64,000 nucleotides of DNA from Myxococcales bacterium (GTDB taxonomy: Bacteria; Myxococcota_A; Bradymonadia; UBA7976; UBA1532), in the NCBI GenBank assembly GCA_020633465.1, contig JACKDN010000033.1, positions 1 to 64,000 of the forward strand. Direction: 5' to 3'. The notes under the pieces are model-generated. The model was given only the letters and a program-made list of their open reading frames with translations, was not told where the DNA came from and did no database searches. Of the stretch, positions 7,877 to 16,370 are shown piece by piece (the stretch's first letter is position 1; each line of letters begins with the position of its first letter). Both the position numbers and the translations under genes were made by a program.

Positions 7877-8815
7877 TCAGGGTCCGCCGATGGCCGCCTC
7901 TTCCAGCGCCACCTGCGGGTTGTTCGGCACGTAGGGGTCCTGGTGGATCAGCACGTCGCTGTTGGGCACGGCGGCGCGCAGGGCCTGCTCGACGCCCTCG
8001 GCGACGGCGTGCGCTTCGACCAGCGGCAGGTCGGGGTCGAGCTCGATGTGCAGCTGGATGAAGACGTAGGGGCCCGACGCGCGCGTGCGCAGGGCGTGCA
8101 TCGCCCGCACCTTGGGGGTGCGCAGCACGATGGCCTCGATGTGGGCGCGCTCGTCGGCGGGCAGCTCGCGATCCATCAGCATGTCCAAGGCGTTGCGCGC
8201 GATCTCGACGGCGTTCACCGCGATGTAGATCGCGATGCCGAGGCTGATGATCGGATCGGCGCGCAGCCAGCCGAGCTGGTCGGTCAACAGCAGCGCGACG
8301 ATGACCGCGGCGTTGGCGGCGATGTCGCCCACGTAGTGCAGAGCGTCGGCCTCGATGGCCAGCGAGTGGGTGTCCCGGATGACGCTGCGCTGATAGCGCA
8401 CCAGCGCCAGCGTGGCGGCGATCGACACCACCATCACGCCGATGCCCAGGGTCGACTGCTCGATGGGCTCGGGGTGCAGGATGCGGCGCGCGGCGTGGGC
8501 GACGACGAAGAAGGCCGAGCCGGCGATGAAGGCGGCCTGCACCAGCGCCGCGATGGGCTCGGCCTTGCCGTGCCCGAAGCGGTGCTCGGCGTCGGCGGGC
8601 GTGTGGGCGTGGCGGACGGCCAGCAGGTTGACGCTCGAGGCGCCCAGGTCGAGGGCCGAGTCGACCAGCGTGGACAGCAGGCTGACCGAGTCGGTCAGCA
8701 GCCAGGCGACGAACTTGATCAGCACCAGGCCGCCGGCGACGGCCACGGCGGCGTAGGTCGCGCGGCGCGCGCGGCGGGCGCCCGAAGGCCGCGGGTACGG
8801 TTTGGGGGCGCTCAT
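7877..8815 (-). CDS. Cation diffusion facilitator (Zn/Fe/Cd exporter)
   Basis: The product of 312 residues has the CDF layout. After a basic N-terminus come six predicted membrane segments, with the metal-site pattern DSALDLGASSVNLLA in segment 2 and HYVGDIAANAAV in segment 5 (His and Asp residues). A His/Asp-containing link, AEHRFGHGKAEP, is also typical. The last 90 residues form the cytosolic alpha/beta domain (HIELDPDLPLVEAHAVAEGVE). CDF proteins export divalent metals in exchange for protons. I chose the ATG at 8815 (MSAPKPY); 27 upstream codons in frame look non-coding. Closest well-known relative in style is FieF. Confidence 0.9.
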   Translation of the reverse strand: MSAPKPYPRPSGARRARRATYAAVAVAGGLVLIKFVAWLLTDSVSLLSTLVDSALDLGASSVNLLAVRHAHTPADAEHRFGHGKAEPIAALVQAAFIAGSAFFVVAHAARRILHPEPIEQSTLGIGVMVVSIAATLALVRYQRSVIRDTHSLAIEADALHYVGDIAANAAVIVALLLTDQLGWLRADPIISLGIAIYIAVNAVEIARNALDMLMDRELPADERAHIEAIVLRTPKVRAMHALRTRASGPYVFIQLHIELDPDLPLVEAHAVAEGVEQALRAAVPNSDVLIHQDPYVPNNPQVALEEAAIGGP

Positions 8816-8952
8816 GGGCGGGCAGTCTACTCCGCCCGCCACGTCCGGGCCACCGCCCACGCCCACCCGCGTGGTCGTGGTCCTCGTCGTCGTCATCGAA
8901 GGGAGCGCGGCGGGCGCGCGGTGCAGCGCCCGGGTTCAGTCGACGACGGCGC

Positions 8953-10230
8953 CTACGACGACGACGACTTCTCGCGGTTCGCTCGTGGTCGACGGCGCCG
9001 GAGGCCCAGCCCCAACAACAGCAGCAAGGCCGCAACGGGGGCGCCGCCGGGCGTCGTCTGGCAGCCGCCCTCGAGGTGGCTGCCGGCCTGCGCCGTGGCG
9101 CCCGCGGGCGCGCCGCCGCTCGGGAAGGCTCCGCCCGGCCGATCGGGCAGCGCCTCGGGCGAGGCGCAGGCGGCGCCGCCCTCGCCCACCACGCAGGCCA
9201 GCCCGGCCTCGCTGCAGCGATCGGCCTGCAGCACCCCGCCCACGCAGCGCTGCGCCGTGCCGTCCAGGCACAGGCCCTGCGCGGTCACGCCACCGCAGGC
9301 GTCGCCCGGCTCGAGGCAGTAGTAGCCCGTCGCGTCGTCGACGAACCCGCACGACCGGCCGTAGGCGCCGCAGTCCATGCGCGCCACCCGCCCGTTGTCG
9401 TCGCACCACTCGGCCACCTCGCCGTTGCACCGCCCCTGGTACCCGAGCCCGCTGCAGTCGGCCACCGCGGGCGACAGCTTCGCCGCCTCGCCCACCACCT
9501 CGGCCAGCCAGCTCTGCAGCGGATCCAGCCGGGTCAGCAGGTCGCGCCCCACGCAGCTCGAGTCGCCGCCGTGCTCGACGCCCAACAGCAGGGGCGCCCC
9601 CGCCGCGTCGGGCATCAGCACCGGCCCGCCCGAGTCGCCGAAGCACAGGCCCTGGCGCCCCTCGCCGTCGACGGTGACGAAGGTGTCGTCCAGATCGGCC
9701 AGGCGCACCGCGGCGAAGAACCGCCCGGTCAGCGCGAAGTCGCCGGTGTCGCCGTAGCCCGCCACCTCGACCCTACGGCCCAGCAGCACCGGATCGAGGC
9801 GGGTGCGGTTGATCGCCATCGGCAGCACGTCGGGCACCTGCGCCCGCGCGTCCTCGTCCAGCAGCAACACGGCGACGTCCTGGGTCGGGTGCGTCTGGAC
9901 GCTGGCGACGCCGAACACGCCCTCGGGCTGGGTCGGCAGGGTGCCGACCCCGAAGCCCACGGTCTCGGCGCGCCGGCCCTGCAGGCAGTGCGCGGCGGTG
10001 ACGACCACGCGAGGCGCCACCAGGGTGCCGGTGCAGAAGCTGGTGCCGGGATCGGCCGGATCGTGCAGCCAGCCGATGGCCTTCTGCTGGCCCACCGGCA
10101 GCGCCACCACCTGCGGCGCGCGCGTGCCGTTGCGGATGGCCTGCTGCACCTCGCCCAAGGGCGACGCCGCGGGATCGGCGCAGGCGCCGAGGGCGACGCT
10201 CAGCAGGAGCAACAGGCGGAGGAGGTGCAC
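8953..10230 (-). CDS. Secreted trypsin-like serine protease with MYXO-CTERM-like tail
   Basis: The protein of about 425 residues has a lipoprotein-type signal (LLLLLSVALGAC) and an S1 protease domain. The triad is visible as TAAHC, DVAVLLLDED and GDSGGP. After the protease comes a Cys-rich segment with repeats of the type C-x-G...C, for example GLGYQGRCNGEVAEWC and ACGGVTAQGLCLDGTAQRC. The C-terminus has GGCQTTPGG, a hydrophobic stretch PVAALLLLLGLGL and then RRRRPR, the shape of a MYXO-CTERM sorting signal in which the Cys is processed and anchored. The start is uncertain: GTG at 10230 fits the signal peptide, TTG at 10248 is the alternative; neither has a clear ribosome site. Confidence 0.87.
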   Translation of the reverse strand: MHLLRLLLLLSVALGACADPAASPLGEVQQAIRNGTRAPQVVALPVGQQKAIGWLHDPADPGTSFCTGTLVAPRVVVTAAHCLQGRRAETVGFGVGTLPTQPEGVFGVASVQTHPTQDVAVLLLDEDARAQVPDVLPMAINRTRLDPVLLGRRVEVAGYGDTGDFALTGRFFAAVRLADLDDTFVTVDGEGRQGLCFGDSGGPVLMPDAAGAPLLLGVEHGGDSSCVGRDLLTRLDPLQSWLAEVVGEAAKLSPAVADCSGLGYQGRCNGEVAEWCDDNGRVARMDCGAYGRSCGFVDDATGYYCLEPGDACGGVTAQGLCLDGTAQRCVGGVLQADRCSEAGLACVVGEGGAACASPEALPDRPGGAFPSGGAPAGATAQAGSHLEGGCQTTPGGAPVAALLLLLGLGLRRRRPRANREKSSSS

Positions 10231-10356
10231 ATCAGCGCCGGGTCGCAAGATGCGTGCTCAGCGCGTCGGGGCGAGACGATTCGACACTTTCTCGAATCGA
10301 AACGGCAAGTTGCGCGCGACGACGGGGAGTCGGCGGCGGTCGGGGTGCGCTGCCGG

Positions 10357-10374
10357 GGTCCCGCGACCGGGACC
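10357..10374 (-). terminator. Short hairpin after the sigma-factor gene
   Basis: GGTCCCG, loop CGAC, CGGGACC lies six bases beyond the stop codon of the sigma-factor gene on the minus strand. Position suits a terminator; the stem is seven bp and no T run follows. Confidence 0.35.
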
Positions 10375-10380
10375 TGCAGG

Positions 10381-11127
10381 TCACACCGCGGCGCCACCGA
10401 GGATGCCGTGCAGCTCGCGCACGGCCTTCGAGTGGATCTGGCTGATGCGCGACTCGGTGACGCCGAGGATGCTGCCGATGTCGCGCAGGCTCATGTCTTC
10501 GAAGTAGTACAGGCCCACCACCAGCCGCGACCGCTCGTCGAGCTGCTGCATGGCGTCGAGCAGCACCGCGCGCCGCTCGTTCTCTTCGCGCGTCGTCTCG
10601 GGATCTTCGGCTTGGGGATCGGCGATGGTCTCGAGGAAGCCGCGGTCCTCGCCGGCGTCGGCGGTGAGATCCTCGTAGGACACCACGCGCAGCGCCTCGG
10701 CCTTGCGCGCCTTCGCCGCGAACTCGTCGGGCGTCAGCCCCAGCTCGTCGGCCAGCTCGTCGTCGGTGGCGGGGCGGCCCAGCCGCGCGGTGACCGTGCG
10801 GCGCGCGCGCTCGATGTTGGTCTTCGACTGCCGCACCGTGCGCGGCACCCAGTCGAGCGCCCGCAGCTCGTCGAGGATGGCGCCGCGGATACGAATCTCG
10901 GCGTACGATCGGAAGTTGCTCTTGCTGGCGTCGAACTTCTCCGCCGCGTCGATCAAGCCGATGACCCCGGCGCTCTTCAGATCGTCGAGCTCGACATTGG
11001 CCGGCAGCCTCGCCAGCAGGCGATAGGCGACCTTGTTGACCAGATAGGCGTAGCGCTCGATGACCGTGTTGCGGTCGACCGTCTCGGGCATGTCGTCGGC
11101 CTGCGCAGGCTTTTGGACCTCGCTCAC
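10381..11127 (-). CDS. RNA polymerase sigma factor of the FliA/WhiG group
   Basis: The 248-residue protein has regions 2, 3 and 4 of the sigma-70 family without region 1. Region 2 is seen in YAYLVNKVAYRLLARLP, LDDLKSAGVIGLIDAAEKF and FRSYAEIRIRGAILDELRAL followed by DWVPR, the hallmark of the FliA/WhiG/SigB group. Region 4 is MSLRDIGSILGVTESRISQI, a helix-turn-helix for the -35 element. Such factors control motility, development or stress genes. No flagellar gene is in the window, so the regulon is unknown, and no anti-sigma gene adjoins it. I chose GTG at 11127 because GGGAG lies just upstream. Confidence 0.88.
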   Translation of the reverse strand: MSEVQKPAQADDMPETVDRNTVIERYAYLVNKVAYRLLARLPANVELDDLKSAGVIGLIDAAEKFDASKSNFRSYAEIRIRGAILDELRALDWVPRTVRQSKTNIERARRTVTARLGRPATDDELADELGLTPDEFAAKARKAEALRVVSYEDLTADAGEDRGFLETIADPQAEDPETTREENERRAVLLDAMQQLDERSRLVVGLYYFEDMSLRDIGSILGVTESRISQIHSKAVRELHGILGGAAV

Positions 11128-11355
11128 TGTACGCTCCCCCCCCACCACCGCGGCGCCCCGGTCGCCCCCGACCGCACGCCCGCGTGAACCATACCTCAAA
11201 TACCACCGCTGCGGAGCCCGGGCTTCGAGACGCCCGGGGGCCGGGCGCGCGCGCGCCGTCTCGTTGGACGCGCCCGCCGGCCCGGCTGTCCCGCGAAAGG
11301 CGATCCCAGCCCCGCCCCTGCGCTATGCTGCCGCGCGTTTCGAGGGGGAGCGAGC

Positions 11356-12861
11356 ATGGGTCGGGTCGTCGTCGCCACCGTCATCGCGCTGTTCGTCGGC
11401 GCCGGCTGTTCGGAGCCGGCCGAGCAGATCGTCAACCCGCGCCCCGAGGTGGGCCCCGACGCCGACCCCGCGGACGACGGCGGGGCGCCCGACGCCGCCT
11501 CGGAGGTCGACGCCACCGCGGACGCCGCGCCGAGCGCCGACGCGGGCCCGCCGCCCGCCTGCGCGCCGCGCCCACCCGAGCTGGGCCGCTCGGCCCTGGT
11601 CGACCGGCCCGATCGCTGCGGCCAGCCCCAGCACACCTGGCTGGACGACGCCCGCCTCGGCGAGGTGTCGGCGGTGCAGTTCGAGCGCCGCTTCGCCGCC
11701 GAGCGCGTCGACGTCTGGACCGAGTCGATCGGCCTCGATCCGCCCCAGAACGCGACCCACGCCGTCAACCTGTGGCGCATCACCTATCGCAGCCAGGATC
11801 GCGGCACGCCCGTCGAGGCGTCGGCCCTGGTGCTCGCGCCCGAGGTCGAGCCCGGCGGCGAGCCGCTGGAGGTCATCCTCTACCTGCACAACGCGCTGGG
11901 CTTCGACGACGCCTGCCCGCCCACGGCGCTCGAGGACGACGACACGCCGACCGGCTTCGTCATCACCGCGATGATGTGGGCGGCGCAGGGCCGGCTGGTG
12001 GTGGCGCCGGATCTGCTGGGCATCAAGTCGCTGGGCGATCCGCGGACGGTGCCCCACCCTTTCATGGTGGGGCAGGCCAACGCGATCGTGGCGCTCGACG
12101 CGGTGCGCGCGCTGAACCGGCTGCCCGACGCCGTGCGCGCGCAGACGGGCTGCCCCGGCGCGCGCTTCCTGGCGTACGGGCCCGCCCACGGCGGCCACAC
12201 CGCCCTGTGGGTGGACCGGCTGGCCCCGCACTACGCCGCCGAGCTGCGCATGGTGGGGGCGGTGGGCACGGCCACCCCCTTGGATCTGCGCGCGCAGACG
12301 CGCGCCGTCGTCGAGGGCGCCCACGCCGAGAACGGGCTGGGCGGCCCGTTCCTGGGGCTGGCGGGGCTGTGGTACGGGCGTCCCGAGGCGGTCGAGGGCC
12401 TGTACGAAGCGGCCCCCGAGGGCTGGCTGGACAGCGTGCGGACCAGCTGCGACTTCAACGACACCAACCGCGCGCTGGCCGGCGCCACCTTCTCGGCGGC
12501 GACCGCCGACAACCTGCGCGACGGCGGGGACGCCCTGCCCTGGGCCTGCATCGCCGACGAGAACGGCCTGGCCAGCACCTCGGTGGCCCGCCTGCCGACC
12601 GACGAGAGCTACGGCATCCTGCTGGTGTACGGCGAGCAGGACGACACCGGCCTGCTGGACGCCCAGCTCGAGCGGCCCACCTTCGAGGCGCTGTGCCAGC
12701 AGGGCGTGCCCCTGCGCGGGCTGGTGTGCGCCGGCGTGGGCCAGTGGCTGTCGGGCTTCCTCAGCCTGCGCCCGATCGATCGCTTCATCGACGACCGCTT
12801 CGCCGGCCGGCCCCTGGACGGCAGCTGCACGCTGCCCGGGCCGGTGGCGTGCAATCCTTGA
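11356..12861 (+). CDS. Lipase-like alpha/beta-hydrolase lipoprotein lacking the catalytic Ser
   Basis: The 501-residue product begins with a lipoprotein signal (VIALFVGAGC) and a disordered Asp/Ala/Pro linker. The rest resembles secretory lipases: RITYRSQDRGTPVEASALVL, then VVAPDLLGIKSLGD, then the nucleophile elbow. In active relatives that elbow is G-[HY]-S-Q-G-G-H-x-A-L; here it reads YGPAHGGHTALW, so Ala occupies the Ser position. A later acidic segment, LLVYGEQDDTG, matches the place of the catalytic Asp. The protein may therefore be a binding protein or use another mechanism. GAGG upstream of the ATG (GGGGGAGCGAGC) supports the start. Confidence 0.78.
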   Translation: MGRVVVATVIALFVGAGCSEPAEQIVNPRPEVGPDADPADDGGAPDAASEVDATADAAPSADAGPPPACAPRPPELGRSALVDRPDRCGQPQHTWLDDARLGEVSAVQFERRFAAERVDVWTESIGLDPPQNATHAVNLWRITYRSQDRGTPVEASALVLAPEVEPGGEPLEVILYLHNALGFDDACPPTALEDDDTPTGFVITAMMWAAQGRLVVAPDLLGIKSLGDPRTVPHPFMVGQANAIVALDAVRALNRLPDAVRAQTGCPGARFLAYGPAHGGHTALWVDRLAPHYAAELRMVGAVGTATPLDLRAQTRAVVEGAHAENGLGGPFLGLAGLWYGRPEAVEGLYEAAPEGWLDSVRTSCDFNDTNRALAGATFSAATADNLRDGGDALPWACIADENGLASTSVARLPTDESYGILLVYGEQDDTGLLDAQLERPTFEALCQQGVPLRGLVCAGVGQWLSGFLSLRPIDRFIDDRFAGRPLDGSCTLPGPVACNP

Positions 12862-12900
12862 CCGGGTCCGACCGCAATCCTTGACGCGGCCACGGCCGCG
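12851..12900. terminator. Duplicated GCAATCCTTGAC and a hairpin after the lipase-like gene
   Basis: GCAATCCTTGAC at 12851-12862 covers the stop codon and recurs at 12874-12885. It is followed by CGCGGCC, AC, GGCCGCG (12885-12900), a seven-bp stem. The hairpin could end the lipase-like transcript before the next gene starts at 12949. Confidence 0.4.
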
Positions 12901-12948
12901 CGGTTGCAATCGGGGCGGCCACAACCTGTTCCTGGGGAGGAGAACATC

Positions 12949-13774
12949 GTGAACCGAGCTTTCTATCGCGGCCTTCTGCCGGCCGCGCTCGCCCTGACCC
13001 TGCCGATGTACCTGGTGGGCTGCGACGTCGAAGACGAGACCTGCGACGAAGCAGGCGTGTGTGCGGATCCCGGCGCTGGCGGCAGCAACGGCGAGGGCGG
13101 CGCCGGCGGCACGCCGGGCGCAGGCGGCACCCCGGGCGCGGGCGGCACGCCGGGCGCGGGCGGCACCCCCGGCGCGGGCGGCACGCCCCCCTGGCGCGGG
13201 CGGCACGCCCGGCGCGGGCGGCACCCCGGGCGTGGGCGGCGAGCCCGGCGCGGGCGGCATGGGCGGCAACCCCGACGCCGACTGCGAGACCGCCTGTGAC
13301 AACAGCGATCCCTGCTACGAGAACGACGCCAACTGCCCGGGCTACTCGGGCGACGCGGACAAGGCGGCCCTGACCGCGGCCTGCATCGCGGCGTGCACCG
13401 GCGGCGACCTGGACGCGGGCGAGCTCGAGAGCACCCTCGACTGCCCCGGCTCGGTGGAGCTGATCATCGGCGCCTCGGCCGACGCCGCGGGCATCTGCGC
13501 CGGCGACGGCCCCGATCAGTCGGGCGGCGCCTGCCTGACCGACATGGGCGATCCGGGCGTGTGCGTCAACACCGACAACTACGACTGCGAGGGCGAGGGC
13601 GGCGCGCTGGTGATGGGCGCCTGCCCGGGCGGCAACAACATCGTGTGCTGCGTCGAGCTGCCCTGCATCGCGACCGCGGGCGAGGGCGTCTGCATCGACA
13701 GCGGCGCCTGCGACGGCGAGACCGAGGCCGGCCTGTGCCCCGGCAACAACAGCATCATGTGCTGCGTGGAGTAA
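12949..13774 (+). CDS. Gly-rich, Cys-rich lipoprotein, frameshifted in a repeat
   Basis: A GTG at 12949 follows GGGGAGG and opens a signal peptide ending LPMYLVGC, a lipobox. A repetitive linker of GGTPGAG units follows. Near 13186-13192 a run of six C breaks the frame; the downstream frame continues the same GGTPGAG repeat and then a domain with ten-plus Cys to the TAA at 13772. The Cys part holds two copies of a small motif, CLTDMGDPGVC...CPGGNNIVCC and CIDSGAC...CPGGNNSIMCC in pattern (C-x-G-x-C, then CPG-N-x-x-CC). Similar modules occur in secreted proteins; function is unknown. The frameshift may be a base-count error or a slipped-strand switch. Confidence 0.65.
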
Positions 13775-13832
13775 TCGCCGCCTCGTCGCGGTGATTTAGA
13801 TCGTCCCGGCGCGTGACCCGTTCACGCGGGTC

Positions 13833-14596
13833 ATGCGCCGCACGATCGTCCCCCTCCTGTTCCTGCTGGCCGCGCCCGCCCTGGCGGACGCCGGCCCCTT
13901 CCGAGACGCCCAGAAGAAGTTCGCGCGCTATCGCGCCGCGGCCGACGCCCATCGGGGCGGCCTGGCCGAGGCGTTCCGCGCGGCCGGGGCCACCTGGCCG
14001 CCGAAGGGCATCTTCCTGCGGGCCTTCAAGGCCGAGGACACCCTCGAGCTGTGGGCGGCGCCGGCCCGCGGCGACGCCTGGGTGAAGGTGCGCACCTTCG
14101 ACATCTGCGCCAAGAGCGGGGCGTTGGGGCCGAAGACCTTCGAGGGCGATCTGCAGGTGCCCGAGGGCTTCTACCACGTGGATCGCTTCAACCCGACCAG
14201 CCGCTTCCACCTGTCGCTGGGTATCAACTACCCGCACGCGGGCGACCGCGCGCGCACGCCCGCCGGCGCCTCGCCGGGCGGCGACATCTTCATCCACGGG
14301 GCTGCGCCACCATCGGCTGCCTGCCCCTGCGCGACGCGCCCATGTCGGCGCTGTACGTGGCGGCGGTGGCGGCGCGCGACGCCGGCCAGCGGCGCATCCC
14401 GGTGCACGTCTTCCCCTGCCGCCTCGACGAGGCGAGCTGCCAGGTGACCCTGGCGCGCGCGGCGGCCAGCCGACCGTGGCTGATGGTGTTCTGGGCGGGG
14501 CTGCGCGCGGGCTACGACGCCTTCGAGAAGACGAAGGTGCCGCCGTCCGTGACGCCCGACGCCGACGGCAGCTACGTGGTGGCGGGCGGCCGCTGA
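13833..14596 (+). CDS. YafK-like L,D-transpeptidase (YkuD fold), frameshifted at the active site
   Basis: The product of about 254 residues starts with a signal peptide (MRRTIVPLLFLLAAPALADA). The body has VKVRTFDICAKSGALGPKT, EGFYHVDRFNP and GDIFIHG, in the order of YafK-type L,D-transpeptidases. The catalytic motif should be HG-x-C-x-x-IGC; reading across a one-base loss near 14298-14302 gives HGGCATIGCLPLRD, with the nucleophile Cys in IGC. The remainder, ALYVAAVAARDAG to the stop at 14596, is in the second frame. These enzymes cut or make peptidoglycan cross-links or anchor lipoproteins to the wall. As written the gene is broken exactly at its catalytic site. Confidence 0.75.
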
Positions 14597-14600
14597 TCGG

Positions 14601-14924
14601 TCAGCGGATCTCGAGCAGCTCGACCTCGAAGACGAGGGTGGCGTGCGGGGGGATGACGCCCGCGGCGCCGGCCGCGCCGTAGCCGAGCTCGGGCGGGATG
14701 GTCAGCTTGCGGTGGCCGCCGACCTTCATGCCGGCGACGCCCTCGTCCCAGCCGCGGATGACGCGCCCGGCCCCCAGGGGGAACGAGAAGGGCCGGCCGC
14801 GATCCTTCGAGCTGTCGAACTTGGTGCCGTTGGTCAGCCAGCCGGTGTAGTGCACGGCGACGGTGTCGCCCGCCTTGGCCTCGGCGCCGCTGCCGACGGT
14901 GAGGTCTTCGATCTTCAGGCTCAT
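14601..14924 (-). CDS. FKBP-type peptidyl-prolyl cis-trans isomerase
   Basis: A compact single-domain FKBP of 107 residues without a signal peptide, so probably cytosolic. Family markers are VHYTGWLTNGTKFDSS, a binding pocket segment IRGWDEGVAGMKVGG, LTIPPELGYG and the closing VFEVELLEI. It catalyses proline isomerisation during folding. The ATG at 14924 has GGGAGTCCC upstream and begins MSLKIEDLTVGSG, the usual start of this small class. It converges with the L,D-transpeptidase gene, four bases apart. Confidence 0.93.
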   Translation of the reverse strand: MSLKIEDLTVGSGAEAKAGDTVAVHYTGWLTNGTKFDSSKDRGRPFSFPLGAGRVIRGWDEGVAGMKVGGHRKLTIPPELGYGAAGAAGVIPPHATLVFEVELLEIR

Positions 14925-14982
14925 GGGGACTCCCGAGGGACGTGGGAGCCCACCTTCGGGCGCCGGGCGGCGCCCGTCAAGC

Positions 14983-16152
14983 TCACTCGACCGGCTTGGG
15001 CGCGCAGACGCGGGCGGTGGACGCCGGCGCGCTGCTGGTGCCGATGTAGCGGTCGGCCTCGGTGTCGATCGACTGCGGCAGATCGGCGCAGTCGCCGTTG
15101 ATGGGCCCGGCCTTGGGGACGCAGACACCGCCGGCGATGGCGGGATCGGGATCGGCGACGCAGAAGGTCGAGGCCTTGCCGGCCTTGTCCGGGCAGTAGC
15201 CGGCGCAGGCCAGCGAGCAGAAGCCGCTGATGCAGAAGCCGGCGCGGTCGCCCTGGCTGAACTCGCAGTCGGCGTCGGCCTCGCAGGGATCGCCGATGAA
15301 GGGCTTGGGCTTGGGGGCCTCGCCGTTCAGCTGCGGGAAGGTGTCGAGATCGTCGAGGCGGACGAAGGTGTAGCCGGCCTGCTCGAGGGCGGTCAGCACG
15401 CCGTCGAGCGACTGGGCGGTGTAGCCCTTGACGTCGTGGAACAGGACGATGCCGCCGTTGGTGCGGCGCACCTGGTCGAGCACGAAGCCGGTCATGTCGT
15501 TGCGGCGGTTGTCGTCGACGTAGCGGAAGGTGCGCGGCGAGCAGTAGCCGTCGTTGACGTCGAAGCACCAGTCGCCGCTGTCGATGTGCCAGCCGGTGAT
15601 GATCAGGCCGCGATCGCGCACCGCCTGGGCGGTGGCGCAGTTCGACGAGCCGTAGGGGAAGCGGAAGTACTCGATCTGGTGGCCGGCGTCGGCGATGGCC
15701 TGCGTGGCGTCGTCGATCTGGCGCGCCACCGTCGCGGCCGACTGCTCGGCCATGTTCGGGTGGCTCCAGGTGTGGCTGGCGACGATGAAGTTCGGGTCGC
15801 CGATGATGTCGGCGAGCACCTCGGCGTTGGCCTCGCGGCGCACCTGCTTGCCCAGCATGAAGAAGGCCGCCGGCGCGCCGTGCGCGCGGAGGGTCTCGAC
15901 CACCTTGGGGGTGGTGCTGGGATCGGGGCCGTCGTCGAAGGTCAGCGCGATGCGGCCGCCGAAGTCGCCCTGATCGGGCACCCGGACGCCGTTGCAGCCG
16001 GTGGTGTCGGCCTTGCCGTCGCTGGCGGCCTCGTAGGCGGCCTCGAACAGCGGCGTCGGATCGACGTCGTCGGCGTGGTCGTGATCGTCTTCGGTCCCGC
16101 AGGCCGTCAGGGCCAGGCCGGCCAGCAGGCCGTAGCCGAGCGCGCGCTTCAT
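14983..16152 (-). CDS. Polysaccharide deacetylase lipoprotein (carbohydrate esterase family 4)
   Basis: The 389-residue product has a lipobox (GLALTAC) and a NodB homology domain. Motif 1 is ALTFDDGPD (general base and metal Asp), motif 2 is SHTWSH (two metal His), motif 3 is RFPYGSS, and motif 5 is VLFHDV near residue 255. These enzymes remove acetyl groups from cell-wall or capsule sugars using Zn or a similar metal. A C-terminal Cys-rich segment (CEADADCEFSQGDRAGFC and onward) follows, a frequent addition in this genome. It lies 58 bp upstream of the FKBP gene on the same strand; a joint transcript is possible. Confidence 0.9.
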   Translation of the reverse strand: MKRALGYGLLAGLALTACGTEDDHDHADDVDPTPLFEAAYEAASDGKADTTGCNGVRVPDQGDFGGRIALTFDDGPDPSTTPKVVETLRAHGAPAAFFMLGKQVRREANAEVLADIIGDPNFIVASHTWSHPNMAEQSAATVARQIDDATQAIADAGHQIEYFRFPYGSSNCATAQAVRDRGLIITGWHIDSGDWCFDVNDGYCSPRTFRYVDDNRRNDMTGFVLDQVRRTNGGIVLFHDVKGYTAQSLDGVLTALEQAGYTFVRLDDLDTFPQLNGEAPKPKPFIGDPCEADADCEFSQGDRAGFCISGFCSLACAGYCPDKAGKASTFCVADPDPAIAGGVCVPKAGPINGDCADLPQSIDTEADRYIGTSSAPASTARVCAPKPVE

Positions 16153-16370
16153 GGCAATCTCTCCCCGAGTGGCGTCTGTCCGACGCCGCGCAATCTAGCG
16201 AACCCGCGCCCCGTTTGCACTCCGCGTACCACACGCCACGCCGCCTGGCGCGGTGCGCGCGGGCGGCCACTGCACCCGCCACCGACCACCGCGCCCGCCA
16301 CGTGAAAAGCCACCGCGCCCGTCGCCCGAGGCTGGTATCCTCCCGGCCCTTCGAGACGAGGAGGTTGCCC

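Noticed and set aside
10381..11127. Naming the sigma factor fliA
   Set aside because: Group features fit, but no flagellar gene is in the window and WhiG- or SigB-like roles are equally possible.
9076..11187. Plus-strand open frame opposite the protease and sigma-factor genes
   Set aside because: It spans two unrelated minus-strand genes with recognisable motifs and itself shows none.
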